Positions 25,706-37,874 of a stretch of DNA of 64,000 bases are shown here, one piece after another. The position numbers and the translations under genes were made by a program. The DNA lies in NCBI GenBank assembly GCA_025093555.1, contig JAIWNF010000007.1, positions 434,001-498,000 of the forward strand. Reading direction: 5' to 3'. Source of the stretch: Circinella umbellata (taxonomy: Eukaryota; Mucoromycota; Mucoromycetes; Mucorales; Lichtheimiaceae). The notes below the pieces were generated by a model. That model did not search any database and was not told where the DNA came from. It saw nothing but the letters and a program-made list of their open reading frames with translations. The first letter of the stretch is position 1; the number at the start of each line of letters is the position of its first letter.

Positions 25706-27343
25706 TTAAAGATCGTCATATGATGTCAATGTTCGACCACCCATGGGTGGTGGGGTATGGTTATCTATAATAAATATCGTGTAAGCCAAAAAAAAAAAAC
25801 TGTTTCTTTAAAATCCACCCCCCCCAATAATTTCTTCTTACCTGATCCAAATAATGGCGATATTTCTCGACTAACAGGATAGCTTTGCATCTCTTCCTTG
25901 GCAAGATTTCCATCTATAATATTTTTCGTAACATCATAAATAAAACAATAAAAAACTTCATAAATATAATTTGCGGATTTTATCCTATTGTTTACCTTCA
26001 TCTGTCCAAGGCACGTTACCAAAACCGACTTGATTACGTTCTGGAATTTTCGCCCGATTTACTACAATTAGATCGAATAAAAATGCATAAGAAAAAAAAA
26101 GTTTTATTTTATTGTTTTTTTCTTTTATTGAATGTGTAATTTTACCTTTAATATGTCGAGAACCAAATAAAGCGCCATGCATATTTTGAATAGCAGCCAT
26201 TGCACTTTCTTGATCATCATAAGTTACAAAGGCATAGCTTTTTTGATAGAAAAGAAAAAAAAAATAAAGTAATGTTAGAATTAGAATACGTATATGTATC
26301 CACTAGTAAAAACGCTAATTGAAGTAAACTTCATACTCTTTATTTTCCACCATTTTGACTTGGCGAACTGGACCATAACGACCAAATGTTCGCTCCAAAT
26401 CATCATATGAAACACCTTCAAGGTCACCAATGTATATTTTTGTCGGGTAGAATTCCGTATCAATATATCTTGCTGCAGCATCATATGGCTTAAAAAAATT
26501 AGAAAAAAAAATTCAAGTTAAAACAGTCTGTTTGTTATACATACAATCCACCTTCATATTCATCTATTTCTTGTCCTACTCATATGGTACATACATTTCT
26601 ATTATTATCAGGATAATTTCTATGACGAGAGGATCGTCTTCTTCGTCGACTAAATTCTTCATCAGGACTTTCTGAGCCTGATCTATAATGCGATGACCGA
26701 CGATCATGGTGATGGCGACGATAACTACGACGATAATGTGGTGAAGAGTCTCGTCGAGAATAATTAGATCGACGATATCGATTGTAATCTTCATCATCGT
26801 CATCATCATCTGAATATCTACTGCCGCTGCTACGTCGACGGCGATAGGAACGGCGATAACGTCGATCATCTTCATTATCGTCTATATCACTTTCTTCTCC
26901 ATCCTCTCGTTTTACTTCTTCCTTCTTTCTCTGATCGTCGTGTACCCCTTCCTCAGTATTATTATTATCATCATCATTACGTTCAGACCGAAACTTTTGT
27001 CGTCGACGCTTTACTCGGCCAAACTCATCCAATTCTTCTTCTTCGTCATCATCATTATCATCGATGATATCTTCAATACGTCGTTTTTCATTATATTTTT
27101 CACTTTGATATATATTAGATTAACGAGTAATATTATTTTGATGCTATAATAAAAATAAAAAAAAAAAACTCTTTACGTTGTTTCTGTTCCTTTTACGTTG
27201 TCAACAGTTTCCGGAGCTGTATCAGTTTTTTTAACCTGTGTATTTAGAATAGCAACATTATTTTTTTTAGTAAAGTAAGATCACTATTGAAATGTACAAA
27301 ATCTAAGCTTGACAATTACCTGTCCTTCGTTTTGAGCTGGCAT
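25706..27343 (-). CDS. SR-like protein: RS-rich N-terminus plus one RRM
   Basis: Probable nuclear RNA-binding protein linked to splicing. Start ATG 27341-27343 (MPAQNEGQ), a second exon VKKTDTAPETVDNVKG, then an acidic/charged exon with DEFGRVKRRRQK, KREDGEESDIDD and an RS/RD-rich block (RRYRRSYRRRRSSGSRYS and following). The RRM is split by introns: TKIYIGDLEGVSYDDLERTF (RNP2 region), FGRYGPVRQVKMVENKE, then SYAFVTYDDQESAMAAIQNM (RNP1 region) and ending IKVVNRAKIPERNQ. The tail has GFGNVPWTDE and ends GGRTLTSYDDL. Most introns are under 110 bp. The exact orthologue is not clear; it resembles SRSF-type factors but with the RS domain N-terminal. Confidence 0.75.
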
Positions 27344-27407
27344 TTCCTTTTACTTTTAAGTCGACAGTAAAAGCAGAAAAGAAAAGAAAAAAAAATTCAG
27401 AGACTTC

Positions 27408-27442
<35 letters not shown>

Positions 27443-28402
27443 AAATGCAGCCAAAGCCGGTGACTGTGTCTTCCTAAAAAGGTAATAATGCTGTCAACTT
27501 TTTTTGTTGCTTGGCAACATCATCCTATAGCAATAAACGTTAAGCCAGCATTTCAAGTATATTTATATTACATTTTAGATTAATTCTACTAGAACATTTA
27601 TAAATCAATTATTCTCGTTAACTTTAGTATTGAGCAATAAATTTAATAACAGTTCACATCAAAAGTATACGTACCATTTACATAACAAAATGAAAGCAAT
27701 ATTAAAGAATACTTTGGACGTCATTTTTATATTACTTACATATATGGCCTAAATGATTAAATAAATATGTTTCGACTGAAGATTAGTTTATTTATTAAAG
27801 TATAGTGTATACTTTCATACCCTGATTAGTTATTTTTTCATCACTAGAATAAAGAATATGCGTACGTAGACAAAAGGGATCTAGCAAAGAGCTATCATTG
27901 TTTTACATTAGTTTTTTGTCGTAAAAATCAAGAATAAGCACTGGACTTTACATGCTGTGGTATCTCTAACTAAAATTTGATACGTAATCACTTTTCGTTT
28001 TATTATTTTGCTTGTAATACATATCGTACGTAACAAATGATGGGTGCTACTACAGTACGTATATCAAGAAGAATCAGAGGCAACAGCAGCAGGAGAAGAA
28101 GGAAAAGGAATGGGATAAAGTAGGACAGTGATGTATTTAAATCAATGTGTACAAATCAGTACTACATTTTTATAACTTTTCTTTATTATATCCATACCAC
28201 TTATAATGTGTGCATTTGTCTTTTAGGGGGAAGGTTAGATAAAAAAAGTTATAACTGGGTTGCTGCGACACAAATGAAAAAGGAAGCTTTTTTACCGCAG
28301 CAATTCCTGGCTCCGCGAATTTTTAGGCTTTATATAAAATGGGGAAACGACAAGATCCGCTCACTTTAGTTATACTTTTCAATATACAAAGCAATTCTCG
28401 CC
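27344..28402. other. Divergent intergenic region with poly(A) tract
   Basis: Between the SR-like gene (-) and the CHY gene (+). Holds a nearly pure A-tract of about 30 bp (about 27411-27440). A TATA-like TTTATATAAAAT at about 28329-28340 is some 65 bp upstream of ATG 28403 and probably serves the CHY gene. Confidence 0.5.
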
Positions 28403-31400
28403 ATGACAGAACCTAGAAGACCAGTATCCAGGCCAGTCTCAAAACCAACGGTTACAGTAAGCATTATATTATAGGTCATTTATGCATATTCCTAAGAAAC
28501 TCATTTATGGGTGTATATTAACAAAGTAATAATAATAACAGGTTGCACGAAATAAAGAAGCTGAACTCACACAACTTGAAAGACGTTATCGATCCACATT
28601 TAAAAAAGTCAGGTAAAAGAGAAGTTTTCATAATTTTTTTTTCCAAAAATGTCACATTGTCAATCAGAATTTATGTCATTTCTCATCTAATTTTTTCTTT
28701 TGACTTTTTTCCCAAAATGTATATATTGTACATATAGTGAAAATGACGAATGTACCATAGTTCGACTAGCTTTTCCACCTAGTGATCCTGATTTTCCATT
28801 TGAACTCGATATGCTTCAGTTACAACTTAGAGTACCAGCAAAATATCCCAAGGAGTCATGTACTATTATTGTAATGAATGCTAATATTCCAAAGGGCTTT
28901 GCCTTGTAAGTTAAAATATCTATCATATAACCAAAAAACAGTAATAGAGATAAAGATTGATTGCCGATAAAGAAACAAAAATATTGACAACATTCTTATT
29001 TTTCTATGATTATTAAGTAACCTCGAAAAAGGGTTTGAAAACTATACAAAGCAAACATCTGCAACACTCGTACGACAAATGAACTGGCTTGATAAAAACA
29101 TTGAAAATTTACTTCAACAAGAACCTGCAACTACCATGCGATTTGTTTCGACTACTCCAAAACCACCACCAAAAGCTGAAGAAAAACAAGAATCTTTAAT
29201 TGCACCAGCACTTCCTGAAGATTTTATTGCTGCAGCGACAACAAAGGCTGCCAAAATTGTAGCTTCTTCTTCTACTTCTATTTCTTCTTCGTCAGGAATA
29301 GCGGCCTCATCATCATCATCGTCATCATTTAAACCTATCGTGGATACACAGCAACAACAAAAATTAAATAAGGCATCAAAACCATTATTGCCATTATCAA
29401 CCCATCATCACCGTAAATTAGATGCAGAAGCCGTACCCTTTTTTACATCAACGCAATTATCTGAAGCAGCGGAAAAACGCGGAAAAGAATTAAAACAACT
29501 TGAAGCTCGATTCCGTGGGTCATATAAAATTTTAAGGTAAATAATAGTTGTGTGTATGTGGTTGTCATAAACCATAAAAAAGTTTGTCTTTTTTTTTTTG
29601 CCTTTTCATAAAACTAAACGACGATTGTATGGTAAATTATGTAGGAATGATCAGACAGAAACAGTCGTACAACTGGTGTTAAATCTGGAAGATCCTGAAT
29701 TTTCATATAAAGATACTTTTAATAAGGAATTAAAAGTCAAATATCATATACCTGTACAATATCCTCTTTTATCTTGTACAATTGAAGTAGAAAATAAAGC
29801 GCTTGGAGTGGATGAAGCAAGGTAGGTAAAAGGACAAAGAATAATACAGGAGAAAATGATGAAAAAGTAACATGTTTTTATTGTTATAAAATCAGGGATA
29901 TCTCGTATGTATTTGCTGAACACGTAGAAAAACCCAAAAGAACATTGTTTCAAAACTTAAATTGGTTGAACCGAAATCTTGAAATGATCTTACAATATCC
30001 TCCAGAACGACCCTGGGAAATCAAGGATAGCGACGAAGAAACATCATCGTCGTCATCTGAAGACGAAGCACAAATATACGAAGGACGTGCTAGTGTAACC
30101 AAGCAACAGCAAGAACAAGGAAAAGGAAAATCATCATTCCAGAAGAATAATAAGGTACCTGCTAAAACATCCATATTTGATGAAGACAGAGGAAGAGTCA
30201 TTGTAGTGGATGATCCTAGTTTCTTAAGGCCGGCTTATTTGGACCCTCCTACATCATCTAATAGTGTGATAAACGATGATGATCCTATTGCTGTCAGCTC
30301 TTCTTCCGACCATGGTAATTCTAAACAAACTGACCAAACCAAGGATAGTGAGGCTAATTCTTCTTCTGAATCATCAAGTCAAGCTGTTCCACGGAATGGA
30401 ACTGGAATTTATATTTACAATTATCAATTGGAAAATATCACTCTTTTCCGTTGCATTCAATTAAATTTGGTTGTCAAATGTTCAAAATGTAAAACCATGG
30501 CCAATATTGAAAATTTGGTACCAAAAGACCCGTTCAATTTTTATTTGACTTGTACTAAAGAAAATAGTCAAGTTTGGAAAACTTGTACAAAATGTAGAAA
30601 TTTAATGGGTGTCAAGTTTTTTTCAGGTAAGAAAATAAAAAGGGGTGAATGAAATATTGTATGGATGGGCTAAATAATTTTATATACAGATCTTATGCAT
30701 CAAAGCTCAAATAAACTCGGTTTACTTCAACTGAATGGATGTCTACCCTTTGATATTTTAACTTCCAAATATATTGGTGCATGTGTACAATGTATGGACG
30801 ATGATAGCGCTTGGACCCTGACACCACATGATCATCCTAAGCACAGTCGATGCTTTGAGTGTCATGTCTCTCATGTCGCTGCATTAGGTGATTTTCGGTT
30901 TATTCGTACAGGAGTAGATGACGGTGACCAATTTGAAGCTGATCAATCAAAGATATCCAAAGCTATGTTAAAACGAAAAAAGAAGAAGGAAGCCCCATTA
31001 ACTGTAGGTCAAGCCTTACCTGATAAAGGTACATGTGATCATTATCGTAAGAGTAAACGATGGTTCCGTTTCCCATGTTGTAGTCGATTGTATCCATGCG
31101 ATGTATGTCATGATAAACAAGAGGACCATATTTTTGAAATGGCAAGACGTCATGTTTGTGGACAATGTTCACGTGAACAAGCCATTGCACCCGAATGTAC
31201 TTGTGGACATGTTTTTGAAAGATCGCATTCCCGTTTTTGGGAAGGAGGAGAAGGGACTCGATCAAAAGCACTAATGAGTCGTAAGGTAAAAATAATAAAA
31301 AGTTTATTTTTATACTTTTTTCAATGTATGACAAAAAATAAATAAATAACCGAAATCTTTTTTTTTTTGCTAGGATCCCCACAAATACAAAGGATTAGGA

Positions 31401-31466
31401 AAGACAAGTTCTAAAAAGCAGGAACGAGTTGGAACTGCTGCTAAAAACAAACGAAAAAACGAATAA
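28403..31466 (+). CDS. CHY-type zinc-finger protein with two RWD-like domains
   Basis: Exon 1 is 28403-28456 (MTEPRRPVSRPVSKPTVT). Two successive similar domains follow: RRYRSTFKKV to IPKGFAL and on to a helix VRQMNWLDKNIENLLQQEP, then ARFRGSYKILRND to ALGVDEAR and on to LFQNLNWLNRNLEMILQYPP. Both have the alpha-beta-PxxYP pattern (KYPKESC, QYPLLSC) of RWD-like domains. Between and after them lie Ser/Glu-rich disordered linkers. CxxC pairs follow (KCSKCK, KTCTKCRN, CVQCMDD, CFECHVSH). Near the C-terminus is a CHY zinc finger: GTCDHYRKSKRWFRFPCC, YPCDVCHDKQEDH, HVCGQCSREQ, CTCGHVF. A last exon adds a basic tail. CHY fingers bind about three zinc ions and often act in ubiquitin or redox pathways; the precise role here is unknown. 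Confidence 0.85.
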
Positions 31467-32135
31467 AAATTTTAATCGGTTCAGTTTTGTTTCACTTTTT
31501 TAATCTTTATATCCAAAACAATTTATTTATCTTTTTTTTGTTTGTAAAATGTGTGGTGTGTGAGTGTGTTTTGTTGCGGAGAGTCTCTTTTTTTTTGGGG
31601 GGGTGGGGGGGAGCAGGGTTGAAAAAAAAAAAGACTAATAGAAAAGGAGTTCTGTAGTAATAAATAATAAAAAGAAGAGAAAAAGGCAAGGGGGAGACAA
31701 AGGGAGGTATTTATATTGTTTTAGTAGATAAGAAGATATATCTAGAATTATTATTGACAATAATATCTCGAGCTGTTTATGCAATCAATAATATAAATGT
31801 TTTTTTTTTGGGGGGACGCCCATAATCAGCTATTTTGTATTAATAAGTAAAATATAGAAACACAAAGAAGGCGGAAAGAGAGATAGGAAAAAGAGAAACA
31901 AGACAACGACAAATATAAAATTGCTTATTTCCCGCCAAAAAAAAAAACAAAATTGGATAGAAATCATTTGTTATTTAAAATACCGATTTTAAAGTTTTTT
32001 TTTTTTTTTGGTTCTATTGAGTCAAAAAAAAAAAAAAAAAAAAAGTTTAACTTACTCAAAACTCCTTTTTTTAGAGTGCTTGTCTTATTCTTTCTTAATT
32101 TTTTTTTTCTTCTTCTGCTGCTGCTATTCTTCTTC
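31467..32135. other. Intergenic with G-, A- and T-tracts; promoter of the Whi3-like gene
   Basis: Contains a G-tract with one interruption (about 31598-31612), TTTTTTTTTTGGGGGG (about 31800-31816) and adjacent T and A runs (about 32000-32043). A polypyrimidine CTTCTTCTGCTGCTGC leader precedes ATG 32136. An upstream in-frame ATG at 31953 would add a low-complexity K/F/L peptide and was not used. Confidence 0.5.
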
Positions 32136-32949
32136 ATGACAACTGAAACTTCCCTAATGGGTAGCTCGGCCTTCTCGGTCGCTCCAAACGATTTTCGTAT
32201 TGTACATCCACTTTCTGCATCTCCAGCATCATCATTCTTTCCACCCAATAATTGTTCACCTCCATCACAGCCACAACATCATGCTTCCAATGGTATAAGC
32301 AGCAATCCAGAGGATGTAACAACCATCTTTGTAGTCGGTTTTCCAGACGATATGTTGGAACGAGAGTTTCAAAATATGTTTACCTTTTCACCTGGTTTTG
32401 AAGCTGCTTCTTTGAAATGGCATTGTAAGGATCAGGACGACGAAAATACTGCTACATCAATTAATAATATTTCAACAACTATCAATACAGCTGCAACAAA
32501 TAATAATAATAATACTACTACTACTACCACTACAGCATCATCTACATCATCATCCACTAATAATATGAATAGCACCAATAATAATAATAACAATAGTAAT
32601 AACAATAGTAATGTATTAAATGCCATTAATATGAATAATGGTATAGGCAAAAAACAAATGGTAAATTGCAAATTTTTTTTTTCTTTTATGGAAAATTTTA
32701 GGTACCAAACAAAATTATAATAACGCAACGAATTAATAATTTCTTTTTAATAGATTGGATTTGCAAGGTTCCGTACACGTTTAGAAGCTATGGAAGCTGT
32801 TGAAGTGTTGAGTGGTAAAAGGATCGACAATGACAAAGGATCTGTGCTCAAAGCGGAAATGGCAAAGAAGAATCTGCATATTAAACGTGGTTCAATTGTA
32901 CCAAACGCACATCCTTCAATTTCAGGTGGATCCTCTGCCGCTGCCGCGG

Positions 32950-32980
<31 letters not shown>

Positions 32981-33665
32981 ACAACAGCAACATCAACAAA
33001 CACAGCATCATTCTCAACAATCATCATCACAGCATCCACTTCATCAAACACCTTCACAACTTCAGCATTCTCAACATAATATTCATCAACATCATATACA
33101 TCAACAACAACAACCTCCTCAACATCACCATCATCATCAAGCAGCGGTAGCAGCTGCTGCTGCTGCTGCCGCTGCGGAGACTGGTTCATCTCCGCTCAGT
33201 ATTTTGTCAAGAAAGATGAGTTTGCATCCCCCTCCGACTGCTTATGATACGTTCTCGCCTTTACCAAGCGATTTGTTATCACCTGCTGATTATAAAACTG
33301 ATCCTTTTAATGACCATCCACTGGCTAATGGTTCAACAACTCCTACTACTAGCACAAGTAATTCAAATAGTTTGAATACCTCAACAGCAACAATATCTAC
33401 TTCACTTAACTCATCATCCAATGGTGGCTTCAATGACCCATTCTTCAACTTGCGTTCACAATCATTTGATGCACGAAGTAACGATCTTGTTGTCTCTCCA
33501 CGTGCTTTTAGTTTATATCCACGTCCAACTAATCGTGTAGGTATCCAAGGATTAGTTCAACAACAGCAAGATCCATCGTCAGCAGTTCCAACAGCAGTTC
33601 CTGGAGCAATGGATCATCAACATCAACATCCTAATCATAATCATAATCATCAGCATCATCAACAC

Positions 33666-33700
<35 letters not shown>

Positions 33701-34445
33701 TGATCCATTTGGTTACCTTTCAAAATCATCTCCTGTTGTAGACACCCGTCTTACGAATGGAAACTCATCTTCATTTTTCGAATCTGCTGTAGCCAATGGT
33801 CATGTCAATACGGACATTTTGAGTTCACGCATGAACTCTTTGTTGATCAATAATAATAATAATAATAGTAATAGTAACAATTCGAATGGAACAAACAATA
33901 ACAATAATATCACAGCAGCATCAACACCTACTGGGAATGGTCCATCCACACCTACAACCGCTACAGGAATTCCATCTCCCACTAATTTCCGAGGTAGCAT
34001 TAGTAACAGTAATAGCAACAACCCAGCAGATCAAAACCCACCTTGTAATACATTGTATGTTGGTAACTTGCCCCCTTTTACAAGTGAGGATGAATTACGT
34101 CAATTGTTCTCCAAATGTATCAACTTTAAAAGATTGTTATTCCGTTCCAAAAATCAACAAGGTCCCATGTGTTTTGTCGAATTTGAAGATGTTGTTTTTG
34201 CAACTCAAGCAATGAATGAATTACAAGGCCACACATTGAGTAATTCGGTGAAAGGAGGTATTCGATTATCTTTTAGTAAGAATCCATTGTTTACAAAACC
34301 CAATGGTACTAATACTACTATGGGTCAAACAACAGCCACTACAACTACTACTACTACAAGTAGTAACAATAGTAGTAGCAGTCTTAGCAATAGCAGCAAC
34401 AGCAAAAAAGGTGGTGACAGTTTTATGTTTGATCTTCCTATGTAA
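32136..34445 (+). CDS. Whi3/Scw1-like RNA-binding protein with two RRMs and homopolymer tracts
   Basis: Cytoplasmic mRNA-binding regulator of the Whi3/Scw1/couch-potato family, linked in yeasts to cell size, cell-wall mRNAs and condensates. Two exons: 32136-32660 and 32754-34445. RRM1 is bipartite: [20 protein letters not shown] and [10 protein letters not shown], then a T/N/S-rich insertion, then [20 protein letters not shown]. Low-complexity runs follow: poly-Ala with Gln/His (about 32935-33175), Gln/His (about 33615-33700) and poly-Asn (about 33845-33910). RRM2 is canonical: [37 protein letters not shown], and the family signature [12 protein letters not shown]. The protein ends in a Thr/Ser tail. 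High prion-like content fits a phase-separating protein, as known for Whi3; that is inference for this one. Confidence 0.85.
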
Positions 34446-35695
34446 AAAAAGGAAAGAATTGTACATATAATAGCTTTTATTCTTCCATCTTTTTATTATT
34501 ACTATTATTACTATTATTAATATTATTATCACTTTCTTCTTATACACCCCAAGTCATTAACAGACATGCATTTTTCCCTTTCATAACGTGTAATTCTCTA
34601 TCTTGTTTTTTTTTCTTCTTCTTTTATATCTCGTTATATCTCTTTTCTTCTTATCTTTTTCCTTTTTTATATACACACACAAACACATACACTCTTTCAT
34701 ATAATTATCGCATATTAATTTGAGGATCTATCAAGGGTCCTGGATGCCCCTTCTTTTTCTTCCTTCATATTTTAAACAAAGCACTTATTATTATTCATAT
34801 AATTTTTACTTTCCACAACTCTCCTGGTCTTTTTTTTTTCTTTCGAAGCAACAAACATATATACACCCACACACAACGTACTTCAAAAAAAAACATACAA
34901 ATCATATATTTTTTTTCTCAAAACAAAGCATGTAAAACTTCATTTATATTTCCTTTTTTTTTTTTTGTATAATTTTGCGTATTAAAAACAATCCTTCCCT
35001 CTCCCTTGTTTTCTTTTTTTCCTTTTTGACATTTATTATTATTATTATTATTATCCATATATTATCATTATTATTATTATTATTATAAACTTGTTCCATT
35101 TGCTTACAAATACAGTTATTGTGTTACATCTCTAAGTAATAAAAAAAAGCCTTTAAATTTTATTTTTGGAAAAGGAAACAGATGTGAGGGATGCGTTTTT
35201 TCTTACCCGTGATTTTTCTATTAACTATTCTATTTATTTTGATAGCTTTCCCTTTTTTTTATTATTGATACAATCTTCTGACCTCAACAAATATTATTCT
35301 GCTTTTATATTTATAAATCACACACGACATATTAAACAACCTGCGTAGTAAAACAGTGCGTAGCTTTTTTTTTTTTTAGTATAAGGTTGTGATGGTAGTG
35401 AAAGAAAAAAAAAAGTGGCACTATTTGGTTGCACATCTAAAGTACAAAATGATGCTATAATAATATCCGTGTGCCGCTTGTTTATTAAGTGGCGATTCAC
35501 ATGACATTGGTCTCTTGATCAACCCATTTACCAAAGTATAAGTCTGAACAGTTCTTTTTTTTCTTTCTTTTCTTTTCTCTTCCTCTCCCGTTCATTCTCT
35601 TTTCGTTATCTTGATACGGGTTTTCTGACTGTCGTTAGGTTTTTTTTTTTTTTTTTGGCTGGATTTTTTTTTTGTTGGGCAGGGAAATAATCATC
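34446..35695. other. Intergenic, TTA-repeat and T-rich
   Basis: Contains (TTA)n runs (about 34492-34526 and 35032-35085), pyrimidine tracts and a T16 run (about 35641-35656) shortly before the kinase ATG. No gene recognised. Confidence 0.5.
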
Positions 35696-37177
35696 ATGAT
35701 GTATAAAACGACACAACGACATATTGATCCTTCATTAGAGGTAAGATAATAATGTATATAAACAAAAAATTAGGGGTCTGTGTGTTTCTCTTAATTACTA
35801 AAAAAAAAAGGTGAATAATATATAGTCAATTGACCGGCACTACCTTGATCGCATGTTACTTGCGGATCTTGTTCAATTCTGTCAAGATAGAGGTCTTTCT
35901 ACTGAAGGAACTAAAACAGATTTGATTGAAGGATTAATTAATTGGGTATATTCTGAAGCAAAAAAAGGATGTATAATCACAAGAAAAGAATAGATCATTT
36001 GTTTTCTTATACAATATAATATTTTTTGTTTTTATTTTTTAAGAAAGAAGACACACGACCCATCCCAGCACCTTCTACACCTCTACTTTTTGATGATGAA
36101 TTACAGCCCGTCTCTTCTTTGACAGCCGAACAACAAAGATTGGAATTGAACTCTCGTGAATTCTCAGCATTGTTTTTGGATGGAAGTCATGGATTAGATA
36201 TTCCTTATCATGAGTTACAAATTGGTCGACGTTTAGGTTGTGGAGGATTCAAGGATTGTTATGCTGGAATGTATAAAGGGGAACCTGTAGCTATTGGTGA
36301 ACTACGTCTTACTCAATTTAATGAAATGGATTTACAAGAAATTAAACATGAAATTCAAGTATTAAAGTAAGTAGGAGATTTCAGGACGAGAGAATAGAGA
36401 GAGAGAGTGATAGGCCTTTGTTTTTGCCAAGGAAAGAAGGATACATGATATATCTATTTTTTTTATATATATAGACAACTGCGACATGAAAACGTGATTC
36501 AATTTATTGGTGTATGTACAAATCCACAACATCTTTGTATTATTACAGAGTTATGTACCAAAGGAGATTTATTCGATGTCATAAGAAAATATAAAAAGCC
36601 AACTTTTGCGCAGCAAGTCACCTATATGTATGATATTGCTTTAGGTGTATCCTATCTTCATCAACGCCGTCCATCTATTATCCATCGTGATTTAAAATCA
36701 ATGAATATATTAGTACGTAGAAATATAATATATTCAAAGGAGAAAAGTGCATTGATATATAAAGATATAAATGTTTTAGATTTCCGGAGATGACCGCGCC
36801 AAGGTGAATGATTTTGGATTAGCTCGTATAAGACCAAAATTCAATGCAATGATGCATACTCAATGTGGTACTCCGAATTGGCAAGCTCCAGAGTTTTGGT
36901 CACAAAAGCCAAGTTACACGGAAAAAGTCGACGCAAGTGATTCTTATTATTACTGTTTATTTTTTATTTATTTATTATTTCCAATCTAACATCACAACCC
37001 GATTGTATCCACATGATGTATATATATTTATTACTTACAGGTTTATGCATGCGGTCTTATATTTTGGGAAATCTTAACTTGGAACGAATATGGATATCCA
37101 TACCATGGTATTAAAATAAGATCATCTTTATGGAAACGAATAAGGGAAAAGTGATTCCTTTTGTATCATAACATTTA

Positions 37178-37215
<38 letters not shown>

Positions 37216-37509
37216 CTACTAGATTTATCCGAGCATCAATTATATGTCAAAGTGAGAGATGAAGATTGTCGACCTCCTCTTGCTAAACTTATAAATTATT
37301 ACCCACGTAATTTATTGGTACTTATTACTGAAATGTGGGAAGGTGATTCACAACGGGTAAAGAAAATATATATTCCATTTCACTTGATATTCAACCATGA
37401 AACAAAAAAGAAAAAGAAAATTGACCATGACTCTATTCTATTTTATTTTATTTGATAGCGACCTTCTATGCCTCACGTAGTGGAACGGTTATCCACTTAC
37501 TTTAATTAA
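35696..37509 (+). CDS. SAP-domain / TKL-like protein kinase, VAIK lysine absent
   Basis: Eight exons: 35696-35740, 35826-35945, 36044-36366, 36475-36712, 36780-36932, 37041-37107, 37223-37356, 37459-37509. Exon 2 encodes a SAP motif (LLADLVQFCQDRGLSTEGTK, TDLIEGLINW), usually DNA/chromatin binding. The kinase domain begins LQIGRRLGCGGFKDCYAGMY; the beta-3 strand reads GEPVAIGELRL, with Gly at the ATP-anchoring Lys. A candidate helix-C Glu is in EIKHEIQVLK. The catalytic loop IIHRDLKSMNIL, DFG (VNDFGLARI), GTPNWQAPEF and YACGLIFWEILTW are intact. The C-lobe ends RPSMPHVVERLSTYFN. The intron after KVD at 36933 has a GC donor (GCAAGT), the only way to keep frame with VYACGL. It could be a pseudokinase or use a displaced lysine. 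Confidence 0.85.
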
Positions 37510-37874
37510 CACTTTCCCACCCGTTTACCACTTTCGCCATTTATTACAATTCTTTTTCTTTTTTTAAGGCAACAATATAAAAAAAGTAGTTTTTTTTCTC
37601 TATTATTATATATACCAACAGTGAGAGAAGTGAGAGACACAAAAAAAAATAGGAATATTCCATTTTTCTACCAAGATCCCATTCTACAAGATACTGATAA
37701 AAATAATAATAATAATAATAATAATAATATTGTTTATTACTCTTCCACTACCATCTTCCTTCATTTTTATATTATCCAATGATATTTTTGCCTTGCTGTA
37801 ATGTTTCTTGTTTATAAAAAAAAAAAAGTTTGCTTCATGTTAAAAGTAAAAAAAAAGTGTTTTTTTTTTCTTTT
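37510..37874. other. Convergent spacer
   Basis: 3' ends of the kinase (+) and RNPS1 (-) genes. Contains (AAT)n near 37702-37729. No gene. Confidence 0.6.

Noticed and set aside
31953..32135. In-frame N-terminal extension of the Whi3-like protein
   Set aside because: K/F/L homopolymers from A- and T-tracts; ATG 32136 is the sensible start.
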